64,000 bases of DNA from CBDCTM01 sp965222005 (GTDB taxonomy: Bacteria; Bacteroidota; Bacteroidia; Chitinophagales; Saprospiraceae): assembly GCA_965222005.1 (NCBI GenBank), contig OZ244935.1, positions 4,216,001 to 4,280,000 on the forward strand. Reading direction: 5' to 3'. This document shows, one piece after another, positions 45,171-53,397 of the stretch (the first letter of the stretch is position 1; each line of letters starts with the position of its first letter). Position numbers and translations under genes: made by a program. Below the pieces are notes generated by a model. The model worked only from the letters and a program-made list of their open reading frames with translations. It did not search any database and was not told the DNA's origin.

Positions 45171-45827
45171 CTAATTTTCTTTTAAGGCAACTCTATATTC
45201 GTTTTTGTCGTGGCGGTTTACTGTCCAGAAATTGTAATCTCTGACCATGCGTTCGAGATTGCGGTAATTAAACTGCTTTTGTCCGATTCGAGTGGACAGA
45301 GCCGAGTATTTTTTGAATATACCTTTAGCTTCTTTATAAAATTTTTCTCGTGTCAGCTTGTGGGTTTTACCTGCTTCATCCTTTATATAATATTCATAGC
45401 GATAAGGCTGCTTGGGATTGTTTCTTACTTCGATGTAGTAGCAAAAAAGGGTAAGTTCTCCCTGCTCTTCTCGCTCCATAAAGACGGTTTTCGGGCCAAA
45501 TGGCTTCGGCGGATAGTCCACTTTCTGGCGCTCAAAGTGTATCCATCTTTTTTGCTTCGTTCCCACATCATTGACCTCAATGGCTTCGTAGCCGTATGCT
45601 TTTATGTCATTTGGCTTATATATGATTTTCTTTGATTGTCCTTTTTTGTAAAAGACAACTTTGACTTCGTTGTCAGTAATGGACCCAATCATTATTTTTC
45701 CTTCTATCCGTGTGTCGTCGTTTTTGATGATATACCCATCAACTTTATCTCCTTTCTTGGCATGCAGTGTAAATGAAATCAGGAAGGCGAACAATAGTGT
45801 AGTCAAAAAATGGTTAATTTTTCTCAT
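45171..45827 (-). CDS. Hypothetical secreted protein
   Basis: The 218-residue protein has a signal peptide ending TLHAK (about residue 24). The mature part is rich in Lys, Tyr and Arg and starts KKGDKVDGYIIKNDDTRIEGKIMIGS, a beta-rich opening seen in several unnamed Bacteroidota secreted proteins. I do not recognise a named family. It is a stand-alone gene with its own strong terminator. Confidence 0.75.
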   Translation of the reverse strand: MRKINHFLTTLLFAFLISFTLHAKKGDKVDGYIIKNDDTRIEGKIMIGSITDNEVKVVFYKKGQSKKIIYKPNDIKAYGYEAIEVNDVGTKQKRWIHFERQKVDYPPKPFGPKTVFMEREEQGELTLFCYYIEVRNNPKQPYRYEYYIKDEAGKTHKLTREKFYKEAKGIFKKYSALSTRIGQKQFNYRNLERMVRDYNFWTVNRHDKNEYRVALKEN

Positions 45828-46253
45828 AGTATAGGTTGAATTCTTTAATTGGTTTTTTCTAAAAACGGGCGGGGTGGCTGTTCAAGGTGGGGAGGTAGGC
45901 GAATGAAGCTGACCTGCCAGATTCATCTTTTTCGTCATAGTCATTTGTTCTTGTTTTTGCCTCCAAGAGACTCTGACAGGTCAAGTGCTTCTACCGGTTA
46001 ATATGAGATGACCTCAGTCGCTTGCCTGCAAGGTATTATAGGGCCCGTGATTCTTTTCCTGTTTATTTCATTATTTGTGACAGGATTAATTGCTATATTT
46101 ACGTGTGCCCAGTTTTCAAACTGATTAAGGGTAATATTAAAATGCTTGACTCATCAGGTTGCTAAAACATCAATAATGTGACATCATTGTGGAAGGTATT
46201 GTAAGTATAGATTTTTTAATAATATTGCAACTTTTTTTTGAAAAGCCTCCGAT
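45828..46253. other. 426-bp intergenic region, no gene seen
   Basis: No coding frame or RNA gene is supported. One inverted repeat is visible, GACCTGCCAG (45911-45920) with CTGACAGGTC (45973-45982), 9 of 10 paired with a 52-nt spacing; its meaning is unknown. The right end leads into the ubiE promoter. Confidence 0.5.
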
Positions 46254-46285
46254 CCATTGAATTCAGCAGATTAGTTTTACTTTTG
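46254..46285 (+). promoter_or_regulatory. Predicted Bacteroidota promoter for ubiE-porT
   Basis: ATTG (46254-46257, one mismatch to TTTG), a 20-bp spacer, then TACTTTTG (46278-46285) fits the -33/-7 pattern TTTG-N19-21-TAnnTTTG. It lies 32 bp before the ubiE start. Confidence 0.5.
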
Positions 46286-46317
46286 CAGCAATTGTAAACT
46301 ATTCTGAACGCTGTAAG

Positions 46318-47049
46318 TTGTCTGCATCCGTAAAGCCATATCAAAAAGAGGAAGACGGCAAAAAGAACCAGGTGTCGCGTATGTTCAACCGCATTGCGCC
46401 CCATTACGATCTGCTCAACCGCCTATTGTCATTGGGGATCGACCAGCAGTGGCGCCGCAAAGCTGTAAAACTACTGGACACCAACAAGGCAAAGCATGTG
46501 CTTGATATTGCTACCGGCACAGCCGATGTGGCTATTCAAATTGCCAAATGTCTAAAGCCCGAAAAGGTGGTAGGCGTGGATATCTCTACAGAAATGCTGG
46601 AAATCGGTCGCCGCAAAGTGGCCAAACAGCAGCTCGGCTCCCTTATTGAACTTCAGGAGGCAGATTCAGAGAATCTACCCTTTGGAAGCAATACCTTTGA
46701 TGCGATAACCGTTGCCTTTGGTGTACGCAATTTTGAAAATTTGGACAAAGGTTTGCTTGAGATGAACAGGGTACTGAAGGAAGGCGGCAAAATAGTCATC
46801 CTCGAATTTTCAAAGCCCTCAATATTTCCTTTTAAACAGATCTTCAACGGGTATTTTAAGTACATTCTGCCATTGATCGGCCGGATGACTTCAAAAGACC
46901 CCAAAGCTTATAGGTATTTATATGAATCGGTACAGGCCTTCCCGGAAGGTAGCCGGTTTATTGAAAAATTAAAGCAAACAGATTATAACTCCATCCAATG
47001 CAAAAGACTAAGCTTAGGCATTTGTTCCATCTACACCGCTGTCAAATAG
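46318..47049 (+). CDS. ubiE: Demethylmenaquinone methyltransferase (UbiE/MenG)
   Basis: Methylates demethylmenaquinone to menaquinone, the last step of the respiratory quinone pathway in this phylum. The 243-residue protein shows RMFNRIAPHYDLLNRLLSLGIDQQWRRKAV, SAM motif LDIATGTADVAI, VGVDISTEMLEIG and the UbiE signature VAFGVRNFENLDKGLLEMNRVLKEGG. No ATG precedes the conserved N-terminus in frame, so TTG at 46318 is taken as the start. It overlaps the following porT gene by 52 bp. Confidence 0.93.
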   Translation: MSASVKPYQKEEDGKKNQVSRMFNRIAPHYDLLNRLLSLGIDQQWRRKAVKLLDTNKAKHVLDIATGTADVAIQIAKCLKPEKVVGVDISTEMLEIGRRKVAKQQLGSLIELQEADSENLPFGSNTFDAITVAFGVRNFENLDKGLLEMNRVLKEGGKIVILEFSKPSIFPFKQIFNGYFKYILPLIGRMTSKDPKAYRYLYESVQAFPEGSRFIEKLKQTDYNSIQCKRLSLGICSIYTAVK

Positions 47050-47738
47050 GCATTGTTATTTGCCTGTTGTGTATCGCCTTTTCCGCCAACGGCCAGAAAC
47101 TAAAAGGGAATTACAATTTTTTGGATTTCCAACAAAAACCTTACTACTTTGGAATTACCCTGGCCTACAATAATTCCGATTTTCGGATTTTCCACTCCAA
47201 GCAATTCATCCTCAACGATAGTATCCGTACCGCCGAATCCGTCACGGGTCCCGGCTTCAATCTCGGCATTGTAAGTAACCTCAAAATTGGCCAATATTTT
47301 GATTTTCGCTTCCTCCCTACCCTCTCCTTTGCCGAGCGCAATATCAGCTATTCTCCAACATCGGAAGACCGAAGGGCTTACAATCGCAAAATTGAATCGG
47401 TCTTTGTAGAATTGCCTTTTCACATCCGCTACAAATCCGCGCCTTACAACGATTTGCGCGTTTTTGTGATCGGCGGCATTAAATATTCCTTCGATGTGGC
47501 CAGCGACAGCCGAACGCGCCAGGCAGGTGAGCTGGTCAAAATTTCGCCCACCGATTTTGCCCTCGAATATGGAGCCGGGGTGCAGTTCTTCTTTCCCTAT
47601 TTTATCTTTTCGCCCGAATTCAAAATCTCTCACGGCATTGGCAATATCCTGATCTTCAACCAGGATTTGGAGCAGTCGAATGTGATAGAGAAAATATTGT
47701 CCCGTTCTTTCACGCTGTCGCTACATTTTGAAGGATAA
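46998..47738 (+). CDS. porT: PorT-family outer-membrane beta-barrel protein of type IX secretion
   Basis: The 246-residue protein has a signal segment ending SANGQ. Highly typical PorT motifs follow: KPYYFGITLAYNNSDFRIFHS, GFNLGIVSNLKIGQYFDFRFLPTLSFAERN, SVFVELPFHIRYKS and GAGVQFFFPYFIFSPEFKISHG. It ends with the barrel-closing FTLSLHFEG. PorT is needed for the T9SS that exports the sorting-tail proteins in this window. Its position directly after ubiE is the usual Bacteroidota arrangement. Its ATG lies inside the ubiE 3' end. Confidence 0.93.
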   Translation: MQKTKLRHLFHLHRCQIGIVICLLCIAFSANGQKLKGNYNFLDFQQKPYYFGITLAYNNSDFRIFHSKQFILNDSIRTAESVTGPGFNLGIVSNLKIGQYFDFRFLPTLSFAERNISYSPTSEDRRAYNRKIESVFVELPFHIRYKSAPYNDLRVFVIGGIKYSFDVASDSRTRQAGELVKISPTDFALEYGAGVQFFFPYFIFSPEFKISHGIGNILIFNQDLEQSNVIEKILSRSFTLSLHFEG

Positions 47739-47744
47739 AACCGC

Positions 47745-48326
47745 CTAGCAGCTGCATTGCTCATCTACAAAAGCAATGGCTTGAGGAAAAAAGGCATGGA
47801 ATTCTGCTTCAAAGGATGGGAGATGATCCATCAAGATTTGGGTAGCCTTGGAAAAATCGACAGGAAATTGGGCCCTTTCGCCTAATTTGCGGAAGGCAAA
47901 ATTCAGGCCGCTGGCTGTTTGGTAGCTTTTTAGCCAATCTCCTTGTATCATTGCGGGCAATCGTTTCCGGAGCTTTACAGGCAGCTCTGCCATTCGCTTT
48001 TCCAGTATCGCATACACCTCTTGTCTGAAATTATCAAAGGCAGTGGCGCTGTAGCGCTGCCAACTATTGGCCAGGATATAATCATAATAAATGTCAATCA
48101 CTACGGGGGCATATTTGCGGAAGTTTGGCTGGAGGCGTTGGGTGCCCTTGCGCACCTGCGGATGCTGATCGGTGTAGCTGTCAATACTGCGATGCAAGCG
48201 GATGCCGCGTTGCACACTTTCAGGATAGCCCGGAATCTCGCGGTTTTTGATAAAATCGCCCATCATATTGCCGATCAATAAGTCTTCATCATTGCAGGAT
48301 AGAAACAAGTGCGCCAGGAAATTCAT
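47745..48326 (-). CDS. acpH: Acyl carrier protein phosphodiesterase (AcpH family)
   Basis: Removes the 4'-phosphopantetheine arm from acyl carrier protein. The 193-residue protein begins MNFLAHLFLSCNDEDLLIGNMMGDFIKN and has RGIRLHRSIDSYTDQHP and PVVIDIYYDYILANSW. These are the His and Asp motifs of the HD-like AcpH family. It converges with porT (6 bp between stops) and is divergent from ychF. Confidence 0.93.
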   Translation of the reverse strand: MNFLAHLFLSCNDEDLLIGNMMGDFIKNREIPGYPESVQRGIRLHRSIDSYTDQHPQVRKGTQRLQPNFRKYAPVVIDIYYDYILANSWQRYSATAFDNFRQEVYAILEKRMAELPVKLRKRLPAMIQGDWLKSYQTASGLNFAFRKLGERAQFPVDFSKATQILMDHLPSFEAEFHAFFPQAIAFVDEQCSC

Positions 48327-48331
48327 CTGAA

Positions 48332-48362
48332 TTGAATGGGTTTGGGAAATGGGCTATATTTG
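48332..48362 (+). promoter_or_regulatory. Predicted Bacteroidota promoter for ychF
   Basis: TTG (48332-48334), a 20-bp spacer and TATATTTG (48355-48362) fit the -33/-7 pattern. The box lies 20 bp before the ychF ATG. It is the same layout as the ubiE promoter. Confidence 0.5.
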
Positions 48363-48382
48363 CAGCTTAAAAATGTAAAAAT

Positions 48383-49483
48383 ATGAGTTTGAAATGTGGC
48401 ATCGTTGGCCTGCCGAATGTGGGCAAATCTACGCTTTTTAATGCACTCACCTCTGCCAAGGCGCTGGCCGCCAATTATCCCTTTGCTACAAAAGATCCCA
48501 ACGTAGGTATCATTACGGTGCCCGATGAGCGGCTGGATCAACTCTCCACACTTGTGAAGCCGCAAAAAACATTGCCTACCACTATCGAAATAGTGGATAT
48601 TGCCGGCCTGATCAAAGGAGCCAGTAAAGGGGAAGGATTGGGCAACCAGTTTTTGGCTAATATCCGCGAAGTGGATGCCATTGTGCATGTAGTTCGCTGT
48701 TTTTCCGATGGCAATGTGGTGCATGTAGATGGCGATGTAAATCCGGTGAGGGATAAGGAAACCATTGATATGGAATTGCTTTTCAAGGATATGGAAACCG
48801 TTGAGCGGAGGCTCGAAAAGCTGAGGAAGCAGGCAAAAAGTGGCCAAAAAGAAGATCAGAAAATGGTAGAAGAAGGAGAAAATATTCTGGTGCAGCTCGA
48901 AGCAGGCAAGCCCGCCCGCAGCCTGAGCATCGAAGCCGAAGCAGGTAAGCAACTCCTCGCTGATATGCAGTTACTCACCGATAAGCCTATTCTTTACGTG
49001 TGCAATGTGGATGAAGATTCGGTGAACAAAGGCAACAGCTATACCCAGGTATTTAAAGAAGCGGTGGCGACTGAAAAGGCCGAAGTACTTTTGATAAGCG
49101 CAGCAATTGAAGCAGATATTGCTGAACTGGACAGCCAGAAAGAGCGGCAGGAATTTTTAGTGGAGATGGGCCTTAAAGAGCCTGGTGTACATCGCGTCAT
49201 CCGGGCTTGCTACAAATTGCTCAATCTCATCACCTATTTCACGGCTGGCGAAAAGGAAGTGCGTGCCTGGACGGTTCCACTGGGCACCAAAGCTCCGCAA
49301 GCTGCCGGTACAATCCACACTGATTTTGAGAAGGGCTTCATCAGAGCGGAGGTGATCAAGTACGCCGATTACCTCCGGTTTGGCTCCGAGCAAGCTGTCA
49401 AAGAGGCAGGTAAGATGGGGGTGGAAGGCAAGGACTATGTGGTGCTGGACGGCGATGTGATGCATTTTCGGTTTAATGTGTAA
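48383..49483 (+). CDS. ychF: Redox-regulated ATPase YchF (Obg family)
   Basis: The 366-residue P-loop protein of the Obg superfamily hydrolyses ATP rather than GTP and is linked to ribosome function and oxidative stress. Motifs are G1 GLPNVGKSTLFNAL (residues 9-22), G2/G3 NYPFATKDPN and VDIAGLIKGASKGEGLGNQFL, a coiled-coil insert (about 125-165), and a C-terminal TGS domain ending DVMHFRFNV. Length is standard. The rluE-like gene follows 17 bp downstream and is probably cotranscribed. Confidence 0.96.
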   Translation: MSLKCGIVGLPNVGKSTLFNALTSAKALAANYPFATKDPNVGIITVPDERLDQLSTLVKPQKTLPTTIEIVDIAGLIKGASKGEGLGNQFLANIREVDAIVHVVRCFSDGNVVHVDGDVNPVRDKETIDMELLFKDMETVERRLEKLRKQAKSGQKEDQKMVEEGENILVQLEAGKPARSLSIEAEAGKQLLADMQLLTDKPILYVCNVDEDSVNKGNSYTQVFKEAVATEKAEVLLISAAIEADIAELDSQKERQEFLVEMGLKEPGVHRVIRACYKLLNLITYFTAGEKEVRAWTVPLGTKAPQAAGTIHTDFEKGFIRAEVIKYADYLRFGSEQAVKEAGKMGVEGKDYVVLDGDVMHFRFNV

Positions 49484-49500
49484 GTTCTAATATTTTTTAT

Positions 49501-50097
49501 ATGCCCCGTTATTTTGTTCTATACAAGCCCTTTGGTGTACTCAGCCAATTTACCAGAGAAGCTCCCGACCATCAAACACTAGCTGATGTGTATGATTTTC
49601 CTGAGAAGGTATATCCGGTAGGTCGCCTGGACAAGGATAGTGAAGGTTTACTTTTACTCACTGATGATAAATCACTGAATTTCAGTATTTTACATCCTTC
49701 CAAAAAACATGAGAAATGTTATCTGGTTCAGGTGGAAGGGGTGCCCGATCTAGCGGCTGTTGAGCATTTGCGGGCAGGGGTGGCTATTCGCATTCATAAG
49801 AAATGGCACCAAACGCTCCCTGCACAGGTTGAGCTGCTCAATGAACCTCCAGATCTGCCTGAGCGCATCCCTGCTGTCCGCTTTCGCAAAAAGATTCCAA
49901 CAGCCTGGCTGAAAATCAGTGTCATAGAAGGCAAAAACAGGCAGCTGAGAAGAATGTGTGCAACAGTCGGCTACCCTACCCTACGCCTGGTGCGTTGGTC
50001 CGTAGGCACAATTAGCATAGAGGGATTTGCAAGTGGAGAGGTAAAAGAAGTGAGTAAGGAGAAGGTGTATGGTTTTGTGTTTAAAAATAAACTGTGA
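49501..50097 (+). CDS. rluE: rRNA pseudouridine synthase, RluE-like (RsuA family)
   Basis: The 198-residue protein isomerises uridine to pseudouridine, most likely in 23S rRNA. Motifs are the N-terminal YFVLYKPFGVLSQFT and the catalytic VGRLDKDSEGLLLLTDD with Asp44, then WLKISVIEGKNRQLRRMCATVG. There is no N-terminal S4 domain, which fits RluE rather than RsuA or RluB. The exact uridine is inferred from family only. It lies 17 bp after ychF. Confidence 0.88.
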   Translation: MPRYFVLYKPFGVLSQFTREAPDHQTLADVYDFPEKVYPVGRLDKDSEGLLLLTDDKSLNFSILHPSKKHEKCYLVQVEGVPDLAAVEHLRAGVAIRIHKKWHQTLPAQVELLNEPPDLPERIPAVRFRKKIPTAWLKISVIEGKNRQLRRMCATVGYPTLRLVRWSVGTISIEGFASGEVKEVSKEKVYGFVFKNKL

Positions 50098-50126
50098 AGA
50101 AAATTTTAAATGAGTAAAAATATATT

Positions 50127-51086
50127 TTGACAAACCAGTGTTTTGTATTTTTATTTGTAGTGCTGCTGAGTGTTCAAATCCACGCTCAAACAGACACCTT
50201 GAGTAGCCAGCCTTATGCTTTCGGCGACTTTGGCGGAATCGTTTACCTGGACAGTGTGACCGTCACGGCCAGTGGGCAGAGCTTTGATGTGGATGTCTTC
50301 ATAGAGCTGGTGCAGGAGGATAACAGTTTCTATCAAGCTTTCCGAAACTTGCGAAAGACCAGTTATTGGTCCGACAATGCTATTCACTTTTTTGACAAAA
50401 ATGAGGAGCAAAAAGCCCACTACTTTGCCACGATCGAGCAGTTATTTGATGGCGAATGCCGAAGCATGAAAAAGATTGAAGAGAGAACGGGTGGCAATTT
50501 TTATAAAAAGAAAGAGAAGCCCCGTTACTATACCGCCCGTATGCATCAGCACCTTTTTTATACACAAGGGAGGGTTTGCACAGAGGAGGATGTACCCGCC
50601 AATCCACAAGGAATGGATAAGCATGTAGCCGAATTAAAAAAGCTCATTTTCAAACCGGGCAGCCATGCAGAAGTACCTATTATTGGAAAGCGCACCGCCA
50701 TCTTCAGCCCCAAAATAATCCGACATTACGACTTCCACATCCGCTCAAAAATGTACAATGACCACACGGATTGTTATATCTTTTCTGCCACTGCAAAGCA
50801 ATCGGCGCAAGCAGGCAAGACCGTCATTAAAAAGCTGGAAACCTACTTTGAAAAAGAACAACTCTACATTGTAGCCCGCCATCTTCATCTCCAATACAAG
50901 GGCCCCTGGTTTAGCTTTGATGTGAAAATGCAGATCGAACTAAAGTTGGTGGACGAGCAATATCTTCCATCCGGCATCCAATACCAGGGCTGGTGGAATA
51001 TCCCCTTCCGAAAGCCCGAAATTGCTCAGTTTGTGCTGAGTTTTTACAATTTCCAGCACTTACAGGAGGGCGAACAAGCCAAATAG
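50127..51086 (+). CDS. Hypothetical secreted protein
   Basis: The 319-residue protein has a signal peptide ending QIHAQ (about residue 21). The start is probably TTG at 50127; the nearest upstream ATG is closed at once by a stop. The mature region opens with SQPYAFGDFGGIVYLDSVTVTASGQSFDVDVFIELV and later shows many Lys, His and Tyr residues. No named domain is recognised. It may be transcribed with the preceding pseudouridine synthase gene (29-bp gap). Confidence 0.7.
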   Translation: MTNQCFVFLFVVLLSVQIHAQTDTLSSQPYAFGDFGGIVYLDSVTVTASGQSFDVDVFIELVQEDNSFYQAFRNLRKTSYWSDNAIHFFDKNEEQKAHYFATIEQLFDGECRSMKKIEERTGGNFYKKKEKPRYYTARMHQHLFYTQGRVCTEEDVPANPQGMDKHVAELKKLIFKPGSHAEVPIIGKRTAIFSPKIIRHYDFHIRSKMYNDHTDCYIFSATAKQSAQAGKTVIKKLETYFEKEQLYIVARHLHLQYKGPWFSFDVKMQIELKLVDEQYLPSGIQYQGWWNIPFRKPEIAQFVLSFYNFQHLQEGEQAK

Positions 51087-51124
51087 CCACTGGAGATTTC
51101 AGCCCAGAGCCTTACATTTACTGA

Positions 51125-51976
51125 ATGATAGCCATTGTTGATTGCGGTTCTACCAAAGGGGATTGGCGCTTTTTGCCAGCCGAAGGCCACCTATTGCCCT
51201 ACTCTACCCCGGGCTTCAATCCCTTTATCCAAAGTGCGGATGAAATACACGATATATTGCATTCCAGTTTTCAAGATCAAAAGAATATCGCTCCACTACG
51301 CCAGCTTTATTTTTATGGTGCCGGCTGCGCCGATGCAAAGCGCTCTGAAATCGTGGCTGCTGCGCTGCGCAGGCAGTTTCCGGAAGCTACCATCCGGGTA
51401 GCTGGCGATTTGCTGGGTGCAGCACGTGCCTGCTGTGGCAAGGCGGCCGGTATAGCCTGCGTATTGGGCACGGGCTCCAGTTCCTGCCTGTACGATGGCG
51501 AGCAAATTGTGGATCAAATTGCCAGCCTCGGCCACCTTCTGGGCGATGAAGGGAGTGGCTATCATTTGGGCAAAAAACTTATCCAGGCTTATGTGTACAG
51601 AGACTTGCCGGCTACGCTCCGATTGGCTTTTGAGCAGCGCTATCCGGGCGGCGAGCGGGCTTTGATTGATTTAGTTTATAAAGAAGATACAAAAGCGACT
51701 GTTGCGTCGTTTGCCAAATTTGTGTACGAAAATCAACAACATCCCTACATGCAATCCCTTGCAAATAGTGCCTTTTCAACATTCTTAGAACGGCAGCTCA
51801 TCAAATATCCCGACCACCAAAAGCTTCCTGTTTCGTTTTGTGGATCGATCGCTTATCATTTTCGGGACCTGCTGAAAAGGCAATTGGCCAAGCACCACTT
51901 GCTGGCCGGTTCTATTATTAAAAAGCCCATTGATGGCCTGGTCGCCTTTCACGCTGGTGACCAGGCAGGGCAGTAA
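51125..51976 (+). CDS. BadF/BadG/BcrA/BcrD-type ATPase, N-acetylglucosamine-kinase-like
   Basis: The 283-residue member of the ASKHA kinase fold has phosphate-1 motif IVDCGSTKGDWRF, GVLGTGSSSCLYDG-like phosphate-2 (VLGTGSSSC), and HLLGDEGSGYHLGKKLI, then the adenosine motif FCGSIAYHF. Bacteroidota homologues are annotated as N-acetylglucosamine kinases, which would feed amino-sugar recycling. The substrate is inferred from family only. It converges with the exonuclease gene (9 bp apart). Confidence 0.85.
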   Translation: MIAIVDCGSTKGDWRFLPAEGHLLPYSTPGFNPFIQSADEIHDILHSSFQDQKNIAPLRQLYFYGAGCADAKRSEIVAAALRRQFPEATIRVAGDLLGAARACCGKAAGIACVLGTGSSSCLYDGEQIVDQIASLGHLLGDEGSGYHLGKKLIQAYVYRDLPATLRLAFEQRYPGGERALIDLVYKEDTKATVASFAKFVYENQQHPYMQSLANSAFSTFLERQLIKYPDHQKLPVSFCGSIAYHFRDLLKRQLAKHHLLAGSIIKKPIDGLVAFHAGDQAGQ

Positions 51977-51985
51977 ATGTTCCAA

Positions 51986-52528
51986 TCAATACTGCCATTC
52001 ATCCCAGTACAAATTGAATAACTGCATCAGGTTTTCGGCATCATCGATCCCCCGATGCGGATTGCCATTGAATTCCATCCCTTCCCGATGTAGTGCCTTT
52101 CGCAAGCCGCAGGGGCGGTTGAGCCGTTTCAAGTACTGGTATTGGCTCTTCAGATTGATGTGCTTTTCACACCAGTCGTATTCCAGGCGGTGGAGCTTGC
52201 AATCGTTGATAAATTGCTTTCGGTCAAAGCTTCCCCAAGAGCAGAGGAGGTACTCTTCTTCGTACAAACCAATCCAGTCTTTAAACTCTTCAATTACCTT
52301 TGGAAATGTGCGGGCCCGGTTGATCACTTCCTGCTCAATATTGGTAAGTTGCTTGCAAAAGGGAGAAAGAAAGGGATGCAGGATCGGTTTGACAAAGCGG
52401 TTGTAGGTTCCTGTAAGCTCGCCATATGGATTGAGCCGGAAGGCCCCAATTTCAATAGTCTCCTGTATCAAATCGGTAGAACTGCGGTGCCAGCAGGTCG
52501 CCTCAAGATCAAAAATGATGAAGTTCAC
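51986..52528 (-). CDS. DEDDh 3'-5' exonuclease (ERI-1/KapD-like)
   Basis: The 180-residue exonuclease domain starts FIIFDLEATCW (DxE motif) and has TIEIGAFRL, LCSWGSFDRKQF and the final HRGIDDAENLMQL with the catalytic His and Asp. This fits DEDDh exonucleases of the ERI-1/KapD type, which trim RNA or DNA 3' ends. The biological substrate is unknown. The ion-channel gene lies 26 bp upstream on the same strand. Confidence 0.88.
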   Translation of the reverse strand: MNFIIFDLEATCWHRSSTDLIQETIEIGAFRLNPYGELTGTYNRFVKPILHPFLSPFCKQLTNIEQEVINRARTFPKVIEEFKDWIGLYEEEYLLCSWGSFDRKQFINDCKLHRLEYDWCEKHINLKSQYQYLKRLNRPCGLRKALHREGMEFNGNPHRGIDDAENLMQLFNLYWDEWQY

Positions 52529-52554
52529 GGGCTGATACTTTTTGTAATGAGCAC

Positions 52555-53382
52555 TTATCTTTTTTCAACAAACTGTTCCTTGATGAGTTTCGATAATTCA
52601 GAGATTTGTCCTTCCAATTGATCAATTTTACTTTCCAACTCCCGATTGTTGTCACTCATCATTTCATCTACAAAAATGGCATTGGCCAATGACATGCCGA
52701 AAATCCCGCCAACGAGTACCAGGAAAATAAAATAAAAGCGCGTCAGCCCTGCAAACATCATAGCGTTGGGCAAGCCGTGGGCGTTGGCAGCGTCCGTCAC
52801 TGCTTGCGGAATTTCATTCCAGCCTTCCAGCGTAAACAGTTGAAATATATAATAGCTGGAAATTAAAGGGTCGCCAAAATACTCGGGCAGCAGGCGGCCA
52901 AAAAAGTGGCAAGTGAATAGTGAGAACAGAAAATTGATGAATATCAAAGCTAAAATAACAAAAATGGAGGCTTTCAATGCCCTAAGCAGCCCTTCCAGCA
53001 TGGATGTGACATTGGGAACAAAGCGTATAAACTTGATGAGCCGAACCATGCGAAGCAGCCGGAGAACTTTTACGAAGGAGGTATTGATGAGCCCCAGCCC
53101 TGGCAAAAAATGAAACAGGGATGGCAGGCTGGCTACCACGATCAGAAAATCAAAAACGTTCCAGCCATTGCCAAAATAGGTCTTAGGCTTGAGCACATTC
53201 AGCTTCACTGCTGCTTCTGCTACAAACAGCAGAATGAAGGCAATGTCTAACCATTCCAAGAAATTATAAAAAGCAGGCGCACTATGGTGCAACTGTGGGA
53301 AATACAACAAATAAATGATCAGTGCATTCACCACAATGGCGATCATCATATTTTTTTCGGAAAGAAAAAACTTGCGCAACAT
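52555..53382 (-). CDS. Voltage-gated sodium-channel-like ion transporter (NavBac type)
   Basis: The 275-residue protein is a single-domain six-helix channel that should form a homotetramer in the inner membrane. S1-S3 cover about residues 12-90. The S4 voltage sensor is VKVLRLLRMVRLIKFIRF with Arg/Lys every third position. The pore filter sits in FQLFTLEGWNEI, and S6 is followed by a short coiled coil (RELESKIDQLEGQISELSKL). The filter TLEGW differs from TLESW of NaChBac but keeps the key Glu, so sodium selectivity is likely but unproven. It follows the acyltransferase gene by 15 bp. Confidence 0.88.
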   Translation of the reverse strand: MLRKFFLSEKNMMIAIVVNALIIYLLYFPQLHHSAPAFYNFLEWLDIAFILLFVAEAAVKLNVLKPKTYFGNGWNVFDFLIVVASLPSLFHFLPGLGLINTSFVKVLRLLRMVRLIKFIRFVPNVTSMLEGLLRALKASIFVILALIFINFLFSLFTCHFFGRLLPEYFGDPLISSYYIFQLFTLEGWNEIPQAVTDAANAHGLPNAMMFAGLTRFYFIFLVLVGGIFGMSLANAIFVDEMMSDNNRELESKIDQLEGQISELSKLIKEQFVEKR

Positions 53383-53397
53383 GATGTGTAATTACAT

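Noticed and set aside
45828..46253. tRNA or small RNA gene in the long gap before ubiE
   Set aside because: No cloverleaf or strong hairpin was found by eye; only one weak inverted repeat.
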